Shown here: positions 53,992 to 63,594 of the stretch, in pieces | Numbering within the stretch: the first letter of the stretch is position 1 | How the letters are laid out: each line of letters opens with the position of its first letter | Source: Granulosicoccus sp045110515 | GTDB taxonomy: Bacteria; Pseudomonadota; Gammaproteobacteria; Granulosicoccales; Granulosicoccaceae | Reading direction: 5' to 3' | Assembly: GCA_045110515.1 (NCBI GenBank) | Contig: JBGCGD010000043.1 | Coordinates: forward strand, 38,948-102,947 | DNA: 64,000 nucleotides | Notes under the pieces: model-generated | What the model saw: the letters and a program-made list of their open reading frames with translations, nothing else | What the model was told of the DNA's origin: nothing | The model's database searches: none | Position numbers and translations under genes: made by a program

Positions 53992-54711
53992 ATGATGAGT
54001 CAGCCTCAAGCCACTGAAAACAGCACCCGAGACGACATTCCGGGATTGGTCCTTAGCGGGCAGTCCATCGCAAAGCGCGTCAGTGGGCCTGACGGAAATT
54101 TGACAATACTCCATGCGCTGGACATCGACGTCCAAAGCGGGGAGACCGTTGCCATTGTGGGGCCATCCGGTTCCGGAAAGTCCACCGTGTTGGGAATTCT
54201 AGCCGGATTGGATACGCCTACTGAAGGGCGCGTTGAGCTACTTGGGGAGCCTCTGTCTGAGCTGGACGAGGATTCACGTGCACGGCTGCGTGCCGGAAAA
54301 GTGGGGTTTGTATTTCAAAATTTCCAATTGCTGCCCGGACTATCTGCCTTGGAGAACGTCATGCTGCCTCTGGAAATCACCGGTGAAAGAGAGGCAGCCG
54401 TCAGGGCGAGCGCTATGCTGGAAAAGGTCGGTTTGTCGGAACGTTCGGGGCATTTGCCGTTGCAACTTTCTGGGGGTGAACAGCAGCGGGTTGCACTCGC
54501 CCGAGCCTTTGTCACTCAGCCCAGTGTGCTTTTCGCCGATGAGCCTACCGGCAATCTGGACAGCGAAACCGGTGACAAAGTGGTCGAACTGATGTTTTCC
54601 TTGCGAGAACAGCAAGGCACCTCAGTGGTGCTCGTGACCCATGACGATGTATTGGCGAGTCGCTGCGATAGAACGCTTCGTATGGGGAACGGTAGGTTAG
54701 AGTTGGTATGA
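53992..54711 (+). CDS. ybbA: ABC transporter ATP-binding protein YbbA (LolD-like)
   Basis: 239 residues. Walker A GPSGSGKST near 56-64, Q-loop VFQNFQLLP, signature LSGGEQQRVALARAF near 160, Walker B VLFADEPTGNLDSETG near 180, and H-loop VTHDD near 217. This is the MacB/LolD-type ATPase family. It overlaps the permease gene by four bases. With YbbP it forms a putative ABC system found next to tesA in many gammaproteobacteria; the substrate is not established. Confidence 0.93.
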   Translation: MMSQPQATENSTRDDIPGLVLSGQSIAKRVSGPDGNLTILHALDIDVQSGETVAIVGPSGSGKSTVLGILAGLDTPTEGRVELLGEPLSELDEDSRARLRAGKVGFVFQNFQLLPGLSALENVMLPLEITGEREAAVRASAMLEKVGLSERSGHLPLQLSGGEQQRVALARAFVTQPSVLFADEPTGNLDSETGDKVVELMFSLREQQGTSVVLVTHDDVLASRCDRTLRMGNGRLELV

Positions 54712-57206
54712 ACCTTACTAAACAATTGAAGTTTGCCTGGCGATCGCTTGCCCGGGATCTCAAAGCCGGTGAGCTGAGAGTACTGGCTTTGGCCCTCTTG
54801 GTGGCCGTTGCCTCAGTTACAGCCGTAGGTTTTTTCACCGACCGAATAGGTCGTGCAGTGGAACGTCAGGCTGGTGATGTTCTGGCAGCGGACTTAATTG
54901 CCACATCCGGGTTTCCATTGCCCGAGGCGCTGTTTGAATCGATAGCGGACCGCCCGCTAGATTCAGCACAACATATTCGATTCCCCAGTGTTGTTGTCAA
55001 TCCGCGGGATGAGTCGCAGTTGGTTGCGGTCAAAGCGGTAACAGACGGTTATCCACTGCGCGGCACTTTAAAGCTTGCCGATATCGGGGAACCTGCTGTC
55101 GCATTACCTTCGAACACCTCTGCACCTAAGGTCGGAAATGTGTGGGTAGACGGACAATTACTTGCCGCATTAGCACTAAGTGCCGGGGACACGCTAGAGC
55201 TTGGAGCCAGTACGTTCTCGGTCAGTAGAGTCATTTTGTTCGAGCCTGATCGCGGGCAAAATGCGTTCGAATTCGCGCCGCGCGTCATGATAAATATGCA
55301 GGATTTGGCTGCTGCAGAATTGATCGGTGAGGGCAGTCGCGCTCGCTATACGTTACTCATGTCCGGCCCAACGGCTGAGCTGGAAGCGGCCCGGGATTTC
55401 ATCAACGCACAGTATTCCGATCAAGTTCGGGTACAGGGCGTCAGAGATGGAAGCCCGCAAATGAAGCGCGCATTAGATAGAGCGCAACGATTTCTTGGGT
55501 TAGCATCTGTGGTTACTGTGTTGTTAGCCGGGGCCGCAATTGCCCTTGCGGTTCGGCATTTTGCCTATCGTCAAGCGGATGCCAGCGCAGTCATGCGAAC
55601 TTTGGGTGCGACTCGCAATGAAGTTATCGTCTGGTTGTCTGCACGCCTTGCGCTCATTGCTATTGTAGCGTCAATGGCCGGTATCGTTATCGGCTGGTTT
55701 GCCCAGTTAATTTTGGCCGAACTGCTCGCTGGATGGTTCGGCCTGACACTGCCAGCCCCTGGTGTGTTATCGCCCCTCATTGGCATGATGACAGCGTTCA
55801 TTGCGCTCGCAGGTTTTGGGCTTCTGCCTATTATCAAAGCCGGCCGCGTCAACGTTATGAGTGTGTTGCAACGCGATTACTCCGGCTTGGATAGCAGTTC
55901 GCTGGTCGCTAGTGCATTGGGTTTGCTTGCCACTTTTCTTGTCGTATTTTTATTGTCAAAAGATGCACTCCTAAGTGCCATCGTGGTGGTGGGCGTGGTT
56001 GCCATGCTAAGCGTTTTCGGCGTGTTCGGGCGTTTGCTGATCAGTGCCGTGAGAGCTATGGCAGGTCAGCGATACAGGTTAAGTACGGCGGGCTTAAAGC
56101 GTCGTGCGGCCAGTAGTGTTGTGCAACTTGCGGCATTTGCTATGGGTATTATGGCTCTGCTCTTGATCTCTATTGTGCGTGTCGATTTATTGGCTGCCTG
56201 GGAGCAAGACTTGCCGGCCGATGCCCCCAACGTCTTTGTTGTAAACATTCAACCCGATCAGGTAGAAGGTTTCGCGAAACAACTTGAGTCCCAAGGCATC
56301 CAGAGCACGGGTATTTATCCCATGGTGCGAGCACGTCTTATCGCTCACAACGGAAAATCTATCGTTAATGATGAAGCGAGTGAGCAGCAACTTCGCCGGG
56401 CGCGTAGGGAATACAACCTGTCTTTTTCAAACACACTGCCGCTGAACAACGAGATAGTTGCTGGTGAATGGTGGGCTGAAGATGGCTCAGCGCCTCCATT
56501 GTTATCCATCGAACAAGAGTGGGCAGAAGAGCGCGGTTATGCCATTGGTGACACGCTAACGTTTAAAGCCGCCGGCGTGGAAACAACAGCGACAGTGGCT
56601 AACTGGCGTGAAGTTGATTGGGAGTCTTTTCAGGTGAATTTCTTTGCCGTGTCATCACCTGCCATGCTGGAGGGGCTGCCATCGACGTATGTGACAAGCT
56701 TTCATATTGAAGAGAATTTCGCCGCGGCCACCACAGGTTGGGTGCGTCAGTTTCCGGGCATTGCCACGCTCGATATCGGTGCAATCATTACTCGCGTAAA
56801 GTCACTGATGGATAGAGCCTCTTTAGCTGTAGAATACGTGTTTCTGTTTACGTTGCTGGCAGGTTTTTGTGTGTTACTGGCCGCGGTGCAGAGCAGTCAA
56901 GGTGAGCGCATAAGAGAGTCTGCGCTGCTAAGAGCCTTAGGTGCGTCACACAAGCAATTGCGTGAGGCTGTTGTTTTAGAGTTCGCCATACTGGGTGCGA
57001 TAGCCGGATTGCTGGCTGCGGTGTTTGCCACTGGTATTGCATGGTCGTTAAGTCAATATGTGTTCGAACTCCCGTTTAGGTTGAATGTGTGGTTATGGGT
57101 AATCGGTATTTTTGGAGGAGCCTTGGGTATCGCGGTTGCAGGCTACTTGGCAACAAGACGGGTTTTATTCACACCGCCCATCGTTGCGCTTCGACACGCC
57201 AACTAA
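54708..57206 (+). CDS. ybbP: FtsX-like ABC permease YbbP
   Basis: 832 residues. One N-terminal transmembrane helix (LRVLALALLVAVASVTAVGFF), a large periplasmic domain, then two FtsX-type blocks with four and four helices, e.g. LASVVTVLLAGAAIALAVRHFAYRQADASAVMRTLGAT and FLFTLLAGFCVLLAAVQSSQGERIRESALLRALGAS. The RTLGATRNEV and RALGASHKQL segments are the conserved cytoplasmic coupling loops of MacB/LolC-type permeases. It partners with YbbA. Confidence 0.92.
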   Translation: MNLTKQLKFAWRSLARDLKAGELRVLALALLVAVASVTAVGFFTDRIGRAVERQAGDVLAADLIATSGFPLPEALFESIADRPLDSAQHIRFPSVVVNPRDESQLVAVKAVTDGYPLRGTLKLADIGEPAVALPSNTSAPKVGNVWVDGQLLAALALSAGDTLELGASTFSVSRVILFEPDRGQNAFEFAPRVMINMQDLAAAELIGEGSRARYTLLMSGPTAELEAARDFINAQYSDQVRVQGVRDGSPQMKRALDRAQRFLGLASVVTVLLAGAAIALAVRHFAYRQADASAVMRTLGATRNEVIVWLSARLALIAIVASMAGIVIGWFAQLILAELLAGWFGLTLPAPGVLSPLIGMMTAFIALAGFGLLPIIKAGRVNVMSVLQRDYSGLDSSSLVASALGLLATFLVVFLLSKDALLSAIVVVGVVAMLSVFGVFGRLLISAVRAMAGQRYRLSTAGLKRRAASSVVQLAAFAMGIMALLLISIVRVDLLAAWEQDLPADAPNVFVVNIQPDQVEGFAKQLESQGIQSTGIYPMVRARLIAHNGKSIVNDEASEQQLRRARREYNLSFSNTLPLNNEIVAGEWWAEDGSAPPLLSIEQEWAEERGYAIGDTLTFKAAGVETTATVANWREVDWESFQVNFFAVSSPAMLEGLPSTYVTSFHIEENFAAATTGWVRQFPGIATLDIGAIITRVKSLMDRASLAVEYVFLFTLLAGFCVLLAAVQSSQGERIRESALLRALGASHKQLREAVVLEFAILGAIAGLLAAVFATGIAWSLSQYVFELPFRLNVWLWVIGIFGGALGIAVAGYLATRRVLFTPPIVALRHAN

Positions 57207-57234
57207 CCGATAGCGATGTAACCGCGACACTGCT

Positions 57235-59382
57235 GTGAAACATACTTTTAGTGCAGACGAGTCAGCCTTTGAAACGCTGGAATCAGCGCAGGCGTACTTG
57301 TGCGAAAAATGCACACGCAATCAGTCGCTGGTTATTCGCAGGGCGGTAGAGCACTGCTGGGAAATCCGAGATCATGAAACGGGCTATCCCAATGCGCTTT
57401 ATGTGGCAGCTCAGTTAAAGCACATGCGGGCTGATATGCCCATCATTGTGTCAGCCTTGTTTGGTACGGATGTATCAGCCAAAGCTTATTCCACAGACTT
57501 TATTCACGAAAATTACGGGCAGGAGATTGCCCAACTCACCAACGGTGTGCGTTGGTTAAATGAGTTGGAAATCAGTGATGCGTTTGGCTCCGGCGACCAC
57601 GCGGAAACGCTTAGGCGCATGGTGTTGTCGATGGTTGAAGATGTGCGCGTTGTGCTCGTTAAACTCGCCTATCGAACTCAGCGTTTGTACAACTACGTCA
57701 AAACCGGGTCCGATCGGTCTGTATCGATCGCTGAGGAGACTCTAAATATTTATGCGCCGCTGGCGAATCGTTTAGGGCTGGGTCAACTCAAATGGGAGTT
57801 GGAAGACATCGCCTTTCGCATTGTCGAGCCGCAGGCCTACAAACGCATAGCCAAGGCTTTGGAAGAGAACAGAGCCGCACGCGAAACGTACATTACTGAC
57901 TTTGTCGCCGACCTTAACCAACGTGTTGATAAACACGGCATTGCCAATGCGCATGTATTCGGCAGGCCAAAGCACATCTACAGTATCTGGAAAAAAATGC
58001 GCGACAAGCGTATTGAGTTTTCAGATTTGTTTGATGTTCGAGCGGTCAGGGTATTAGTTGATGACCTGCAGCAGTGCTATAGCGTGTTGGGTATTGCGCA
58101 CAGTTGCTGGCAGCCCATTAGTCGCGAGTTTGACGACTATATCGCCAACCCAAAAGATAATGGTTATCGCTCTTTACATACTGCGGTTATCGGTCCCAGT
58201 GGTAAGCCGGTTGAAATACAAATACGTACCCGTGAAATGGATGATGACGCGGAAAATGGAGTAGCCGCTCATTGGGCGTATAAAGAGGGCAGCCCGGTTG
58301 ATATCAATCTGCAAAAAGGTATTAACGGCTTGCGACAGTTGTTGGAAGACAACGATGACGAGAATCTGTTTGAAGGCTTTTCTCAACAGCTCGACTCGCA
58401 ACGCGCGTATGTTTTCACGCCAAAGGGTGAGGTCATTGATATGACAAAGGGCGCCACGCCACTGGACTTTGCTTACCATATTCATTCAGAGATCGGGCAC
58501 CGGTGTCGAGGGGCCAAAGTAAACGGACGCATCGTGCCGTTAACCTACATATTGAATAACGGTGATCAGGTTGAAGTTCTCACCACCCGTGAGCCTGCAC
58601 CCAGCCGCGATTGGTTAAACCACTCTCTAGGCTATCTCAATAGTAGTCGTGCACGAGGAAAAGTTCGGGCGTGGTTCAATCAGCAAGACCATGATCAGCA
58701 TGTGGCGGATGGTCGAGTAATTCTCGATAGAGAGTTAAAGCGATTCAAAGCAACGACTATTGCCATCGAAACCTTGGTAAAGCGGCTTAAGTTTGAAAAG
58801 CCCAATGAGCTGTTTGCTGCCATCGGCAGAAATGAAGTGACCGTACCGCAAATTGTGGGTGCTATCGATCATCTGGCGGAGCCGGTCAAACGCCCACTTG
58901 AGCCCATAAAAACGACCAGGCGAGATCGTTCGTCGGGGGCTATCCACGTGCGTGGTGTCGGCAATTTGTTGACCCAAATTGCGCCATGTTGTCAGCCCGT
59001 CCCGCCTGACAGTATTGTGGGGTTCATCACTAGGGGCAAGGGCGTGACTATCCACCGGGCCGATTGCAGCAACATTCTCAACCTGCGAGAAGCTGAGAGA
59101 GGGCGGCTTGTAGATGTAGACTGGGGTGACAACGACACCAGTCGTTACCACGTAGAGATTCAAATCCGGGCTTTCGACCGGCATGGATTGCTCAGAGATG
59201 TGTCCACCGCCTTATCAACTCTCAACGTCGATGTGGTATCCGTCAATACCCTGAGCGACCAAACCATGCAGACAGCCGATATGAAAATTGGTATGCACGT
59301 CTCCAATACCGGTGAGTTGGCTGCGGTCATGGACAAAATTCGGCAATTGCGCAACGTGCAGGGTGTCGAGCGGGTCAGTTAG
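57235..59382 (+). CDS. relA: (p)ppGpp synthetase RelA (synthetase-only type)
   Basis: 715 residues from a GTG at 57235 (in-frame stop TAG nearby upstream). The N-terminal HD-hydrolase region lacks the HD and ED metal residues of SpoT (ADMPIIVSALFGTDVSA), so hydrolysis is not expected. The synthetase domain carries EFDDYIANPKDNGYRSLHT, the ExDD form that marks RelA rather than the RxKD of SpoT. TGS (VFTPKGEVIDMTKGATPLDFAYHIH), Cys-containing zinc-finger (CCQPVPPDSIVGFITRGKGVTIHRADC) and C-terminal ACT domain (HVEIQIRAFDRHGLLRDV) follow. It makes (p)ppGpp upon uncharged-tRNA binding at the ribosome. The gene follows ybbP, which is not its E. coli position. Confidence 0.94.
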   Translation: MKHTFSADESAFETLESAQAYLCEKCTRNQSLVIRRAVEHCWEIRDHETGYPNALYVAAQLKHMRADMPIIVSALFGTDVSAKAYSTDFIHENYGQEIAQLTNGVRWLNELEISDAFGSGDHAETLRRMVLSMVEDVRVVLVKLAYRTQRLYNYVKTGSDRSVSIAEETLNIYAPLANRLGLGQLKWELEDIAFRIVEPQAYKRIAKALEENRAARETYITDFVADLNQRVDKHGIANAHVFGRPKHIYSIWKKMRDKRIEFSDLFDVRAVRVLVDDLQQCYSVLGIAHSCWQPISREFDDYIANPKDNGYRSLHTAVIGPSGKPVEIQIRTREMDDDAENGVAAHWAYKEGSPVDINLQKGINGLRQLLEDNDDENLFEGFSQQLDSQRAYVFTPKGEVIDMTKGATPLDFAYHIHSEIGHRCRGAKVNGRIVPLTYILNNGDQVEVLTTREPAPSRDWLNHSLGYLNSSRARGKVRAWFNQQDHDQHVADGRVILDRELKRFKATTIAIETLVKRLKFEKPNELFAAIGRNEVTVPQIVGAIDHLAEPVKRPLEPIKTTRRDRSSGAIHVRGVGNLLTQIAPCCQPVPPDSIVGFITRGKGVTIHRADCSNILNLREAERGRLVDVDWGDNDTSRYHVEIQIRAFDRHGLLRDVSTALSTLNVDVVSVNTLSDQTMQTADMKIGMHVSNTGELAAVMDKIRQLRNVQGVERVS

Positions 59383-59400
59383 CCCTGTATACTTAGCCAC

Positions 59401-60510
59401 ATGGCAGGTAATACATTCGGCAAGCTCTTCACCGTCACAACCTTTGGTGAGAGTCATGGTCCGGCATTAGGTTGTATCGTAGACGGCTGTCCTCCGGGAC
59501 TGCCTTTGAGCACCAGCGATCTACAGCGTGATCTAGACCGGCGTAAGCCCGGTCAGAGCCGCTATACCACGCAGCGTCGCGAAGCAGACGAAGTGGAAAT
59601 TCTCTCTGGCGTGTTCGAAGGTAAGACTACCGGCACGCCAATCGGTTTGGTCATTCGCAACACCGATCAGCGCTCCCGCGACTACGACAAAATTAAAGAG
59701 CAGTTTCGACCGGCCCACGCTGACTACACGTACCAGCAAAAATATGGCTTTAGAGACTACAAAGGTGGTGGTCGATCCTCTGCCCGCGAGACAGCCATGC
59801 GAGTCGCGGCAGGTTCAATCGCAAAAATTGCCTTGGCGCAGCCCTCATTCGGTGGCGTGCATATTCGCGGTTATCTCTCACAGCTTGGCCCTATCGAGCT
59901 CGACCGATCCGGTTTCGACTGGAATCAGATAGAAAACAACGCGTTCTTCTGGCCCAATGCGGCGCAGGTGCCAGAGCTTGAAGCTTATATGAAGCAACTC
60001 AGTAAAGACGGCGACTCCATTGGCGCTAAGGTGAATGTTCAAGCTGACAACGTGCCTGTAGGTTGGGGTGAACCTGTGTTCGATCGATTGGATGCTGAAA
60101 TTGCCCATGGCCTTATGAGCATCAATGCGGTTAAGGGTGTCGAGATTGGCGCAGGCTTTGGTTGCATCACGCAGCGTGGTACAGAGCATCGGGATGAAAT
60201 GACAAGTCAAGGTTTCTTGTCTAACCAAGCAGGTGGCGTGTTGGGCGGCATCTCATCGGGTCAGAGCGTTACGGCGGCACTAGCGTTAAAGCCAACCTCC
60301 AGCGTCAGATTGCCCGGTCGAAGCGTAGACATTCATGGTGACGATATCGAAGTCATTACCACCGGTCGTCACGACCCGTGCGTTGGCATACGCGCAACAC
60401 CCATTGCTGAGGCAATGCTGGCATTGGTTTTGGCCGATCATGCCTTGCGCCATCGCGGTCAGAACGCCGATGTACAACGGTCAACACCCATCATACCGGC
60501 TGATAGCTAA
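59401..60510 (+). CDS. aroC: Chorismate synthase
   Basis: 369 residues. It converts EPSP to chorismate with reduced FMN, the last step of the shikimate pathway. Family signatures: GNTFGKLFTVTTFGESHGPALG at the start, GGGRSSARETAMRVAAGSIAK near 118-138, and the C-terminal DPCVGIRATPIAEAM. The GTP-like or FMN site residues are in place. It starts 18 bp after relA and is the last clear gene of that + strand run before the DUF3127 gene. Confidence 0.96.
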   Translation: MAGNTFGKLFTVTTFGESHGPALGCIVDGCPPGLPLSTSDLQRDLDRRKPGQSRYTTQRREADEVEILSGVFEGKTTGTPIGLVIRNTDQRSRDYDKIKEQFRPAHADYTYQQKYGFRDYKGGGRSSARETAMRVAAGSIAKIALAQPSFGGVHIRGYLSQLGPIELDRSGFDWNQIENNAFFWPNAAQVPELEAYMKQLSKDGDSIGAKVNVQADNVPVGWGEPVFDRLDAEIAHGLMSINAVKGVEIGAGFGCITQRGTEHRDEMTSQGFLSNQAGGVLGGISSGQSVTAALALKPTSSVRLPGRSVDIHGDDIEVITTGRHDPCVGIRATPIAEAMLALVLADHALRHRGQNADVQRSTPIIPADS

Positions 60511-60572
60511 GGTTTAGATTAAGCCTGATCAGTCGACGACATTTTTAAAGACAAACGGAAGCGGATAAGTTC

Positions 60573-60950
60573 ATGGGCTACAAAGCCGAAGGCAAAATTG
60601 AAAAGATTTTCGATAGCGAAACTAAAGGCGCATCGTTTCAGGTTCGCCAGTTTGTTATTGAAGTGAGTGAGGGGCAATACCCTCAAATGGTGGCTTTTCA
60701 ATTAGTACAAGATAAATGCTCGCTTATTGATGACTACTCTGAAGGCGACATGGTGGAAGTCGACTTCGACCTACGCGGACGAGAGTGGAATGGTAAGTAT
60801 TTTACTAACCTGCAGGCTTGGCGCATTGGCCGTGCGGGTGAAGGCGGCGGGCAACAAGCAAGCTCTGGAGATTCTCAAGCCTCTAGCAGTGCGCCTAAGC
60901 CTGCACCCGTTGCTGCAAGCTCTGACTTCGACGACGACATTCCTTTCTAA
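60573..60950 (+). CDS. DUF3127 protein with SSB-like acidic C-terminal tail
   Basis: 125 residues. Residues about 3-88 match DUF3127 (KAEGKIEKIF, FQVRQFVIEV, PQMVAFQLVQDKCSLIDDYSEGDMVEVDFDLRGREWNGKYFTNLQAWRI), an OB-fold-like beta domain better known from Bacteroidetes. A Gly/Ser/Ala/Pro-rich flexible linker (about 90-116) leads to the end DFDDDIPF, identical to the last eight residues of E. coli SSB, which bind many DNA-repair proteins. This is the SSB layout without a typical SSB core. Function is inferred as DNA-metabolism-related; not known. Confidence 0.83.
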   Translation: MGYKAEGKIEKIFDSETKGASFQVRQFVIEVSEGQYPQMVAFQLVQDKCSLIDDYSEGDMVEVDFDLRGREWNGKYFTNLQAWRIGRAGEGGGQQASSGDSQASSSAPKPAPVAASSDFDDDIPF

Positions 60951-60977
60951 ACCAGTTTGTAGACGGTTTCACTTGCT

Positions 60978-61940
60978 ATGTATAAGGCCCTAATTGGATT
61001 TACGCTGTTAGGGTTTTCATTCTGCGTCTGTGCGAATGAAATCGCCTCTGTTCAGTATTTTGAGCACAAAGGCTTCACTGAATCTAGCGCTATAGGAGAG
61101 GGCGTAAACGCCGACACGCCTTTTGCTATTGCATCCGTTGGTAAAACCATGACCTCGGTAGCGCTGTTGCGTCTTGTGGAGCGGGGTAAGCTTACGCTGG
61201 ATGATGACGCGACTAATTGGCTTCCGGTAAGCGTGGTGTCAGGTTTCAGTGGTTTGAACGGTGTTACCGTTCGACACTTGCTCGCTATGACCAGTGGGCT
61301 GCCGGACTACTATGTCGACGACTATATTGTCGATGCAATGGATGACCCGGACAGCGTCCAAACCCCGTTGGCCGCATTGCGCTATGCCTACGATGAAGAT
61401 GTACTGTTTGAACCGGGCGTTGAGTTCGACTACTCCAATACCAATTATGTGCTGGCTGGTCTTATCGCAGAGGCCGCCAGTGGCTTGAGTTATGCCGCCC
61501 TCATGCAGCAAGAGGTGTTTGCACCTGCGGGCATGAAGCTGTCCTTTGTGTTTGGTTCACAGCCTTTACCTAGTGATTTCCCAAACGGGCATGAAGGGGG
61601 AGTACACGAACGCACTTACTACGAATATCAGGGCTTTGGCGATGGTGGTGTTATTTCAACGGCAAACGATCTTGCAGCTTTTTACCGCGCGTTGTTTGTA
61701 GAAGACACATTGTTATCATCCGAACTTATGGAAGACTTTACGTACGATGAAACCGGTGCAGGCTACGGACTGGGTATTGAGGTTGGCGATACGGTTTTCG
61801 GCCATTCCGGTGGTGACATAGGCTTTTCATCTGACGTACGAATTGATACGAGTACAGGCGCTATTGCCATCTACTTTAAAGCTGCGTCTGGTGCGGACTT
61901 AAGTTGGACAGCAGATGTATTGGAGACCGTTGTAGAGTAG
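60978..61940 (+). CDS. Serine hydrolase of the beta-lactamase/PBP family
   Basis: 320 residues. A signal peptide (ALIGFTLLGFSFCVCA) precedes a beta-lactamase-fold domain: S-V-G-K catalytic motif (IASVGKTMTS, Ser about 53), YSN motif in FDYSNTNYV near 155, and the KTG-equivalent HSG in FGHSGGDIG near 274. This is the class C/esterase-like group (DD-peptidase, esterase or amidase). The substrate is unknown; beta-lactam hydrolysis is not implied. It lies 27 bp after the DUF3127 gene. Confidence 0.87.
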   Translation: MYKALIGFTLLGFSFCVCANEIASVQYFEHKGFTESSAIGEGVNADTPFAIASVGKTMTSVALLRLVERGKLTLDDDATNWLPVSVVSGFSGLNGVTVRHLLAMTSGLPDYYVDDYIVDAMDDPDSVQTPLAALRYAYDEDVLFEPGVEFDYSNTNYVLAGLIAEAASGLSYAALMQQEVFAPAGMKLSFVFGSQPLPSDFPNGHEGGVHERTYYEYQGFGDGGVISTANDLAAFYRALFVEDTLLSSELMEDFTYDETGAGYGLGIEVGDTVFGHSGGDIGFSSDVRIDTSTGAIAIYFKAASGADLSWTADVLETVVE

Positions 61941-62004
61941 CGTGACAGTCCTGATGAATTATCGAGGCTATAGATAGCCCCAACTGTTAAGAGAGTGCAC
62001 AAAC

Positions 62005-63594
62005 ATGAACGGAGCGGAAAGTCTGGTACGGTCCTTAATTGCTAGTGAGATAGAGGTGTGTTTCTCTAATCCTGGCACCTCTGAGATGCACTTTGTAGCC
62101 GCGCTGGATAAAGTCCCCGGCATGCGGTGTATTTTAGGTTTGCACGAAACTGTCGTCACGGGTGCTGCCGACGGTTACGCGCGTATGGCGGGTAAGCCTG
62201 CTGTGACGCTTTTGCATACAGGGCCGGGTTTAGCCAATGGTGTTTCCAATTTACATAACGCGAAGAAAGCCCGGACGCCAGTAGTTAATGTCGTGGGTGA
62301 GCATGCGTTGAGTCATATAGAACACAACGCACCCTTAACTGCAGATATAGATGGCATTGCACGACCCGTGTCGCATTGGGTTAAAACTTCGCAAACCGCC
62401 GATGAACTAGCCGGTGCGGGTGCAGAGGCGGTTGCTAAAGCTCAAGAACACCCGGGACACATTGCCACACTGATACTGCCTGCGAATACCGCATGGGATA
62501 AAACAACGCCTATTGCTGTGTCTCCCAAGGCTGCGAATTCCGATGAGCCTGTCATGTTAGAGACTCGTTCATCAGTTGATACAGGAAATCTTGTTTCGAC
62601 TTCACGTATAAATACCATTGCCTCTGCATTAAAGGCCGATAACGAGGTTTGCATGGTGCTCGGAGGGCATTGCTTAACCGCAGAGGCACTGGAGCTAGCG
62701 GACAAGGTTTCACAACACGGCAACGTCACTTTATTTGCAGAGACCTTTAAGGCACGGTTTCAACGCGGGGCAGGGCGCGTGACGGTTAAGGAAATTCCGT
62801 ACCCGGTGAATCTGGCCATAGAGGTACTAGCACCTTTTAAAACCGTGGTACTTGCTTGTGCAAAAACCCCCGTTGGTTTCTTTGCGTACCCCGATAAGCC
62901 GAGTAAGTTGTGCAGAGAAGATGCAGATGTACTCGAGCTTGCCGGAATGTACGACAACGGCATAGAGGCGTTACGTTCGTTGGTAGAAGAATTAGGTGCA
63001 CAAAATTTTAAGCCACGCTTGCAAGAGAAGGTTGCACATGCAGAACCATCAAACGGGCCATTAACCAGCGAAGCTATCGGTTTTATTGTAGCTAATCAGT
63101 TACCTCACGATGCTATTGTGATTGATGAAGCAGTGACTTCCGGCGTACCTGTTACCAATACCACAGCAAGTGCAGCTGCACACGACTGGTTAGAGGTGTG
63201 TGGTGGATCTATCGGTGGAGGTATGCCCTTAGCTACGGGAGCAGCCGTTGCTTGTCCAGATAGAAAAGTAGTGAACCTGCAAGCAGATGGAAGCGGTATG
63301 TATTCATTGCAATCACTTTGGACTCAGGCAAGGGAAAAGCTAAACGTCACCACCATTGTATTTGCCAACAGTAGCTACGCCATTCTTAAACACGAACTTG
63401 AAAACGTTCAGGCGACCAGCGGCCGCGTGGCATTAGACATGATGGAGTTGGATAGACCGACACTAAACTGGGTGTCTATGGCGGAAGGTATGGGGGTGCG
63501 TGCAAAGCGTGCGACTACTGTGGATGAGTTTAGGGATGCTTTGGCTGAGGCGTTGGCGGTTGATGGGCCCTTTTTGGTTGAGGCTGTGATTTAA
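62005..63594 (+). CDS. ThDP-dependent enzyme, acetolactate-synthase-like
   Basis: 529 residues. The N-terminal pyrimidine-binding domain has the essential Glu in GLHETVVTGAADGYARM (about 49-65) and FSNPGTSEMHF. The C-terminal domain has the diphosphate/Mg site QADGSGMYSLQSLWTQARE near 430-448 and FANSSYAILKHELENV. The overall pattern is that of PRK07586-type proteins (annotated acetolactate synthase large subunit) and related to benzoylformate decarboxylase. No regulatory small subunit gene (ilvN) is adjacent, so a role in branched-chain synthesis is doubtful. Confidence 0.87.
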   Translation: MNGAESLVRSLIASEIEVCFSNPGTSEMHFVAALDKVPGMRCILGLHETVVTGAADGYARMAGKPAVTLLHTGPGLANGVSNLHNAKKARTPVVNVVGEHALSHIEHNAPLTADIDGIARPVSHWVKTSQTADELAGAGAEAVAKAQEHPGHIATLILPANTAWDKTTPIAVSPKAANSDEPVMLETRSSVDTGNLVSTSRINTIASALKADNEVCMVLGGHCLTAEALELADKVSQHGNVTLFAETFKARFQRGAGRVTVKEIPYPVNLAIEVLAPFKTVVLACAKTPVGFFAYPDKPSKLCREDADVLELAGMYDNGIEALRSLVEELGAQNFKPRLQEKVAHAEPSNGPLTSEAIGFIVANQLPHDAIVIDEAVTSGVPVTNTTASAAAHDWLEVCGGSIGGGMPLATGAAVACPDRKVVNLQADGSGMYSLQSLWTQAREKLNVTTIVFANSSYAILKHELENVQATSGRVALDMMELDRPTLNWVSMAEGMGVRAKRATTVDEFRDALAEALAVDGPFLVEAVI

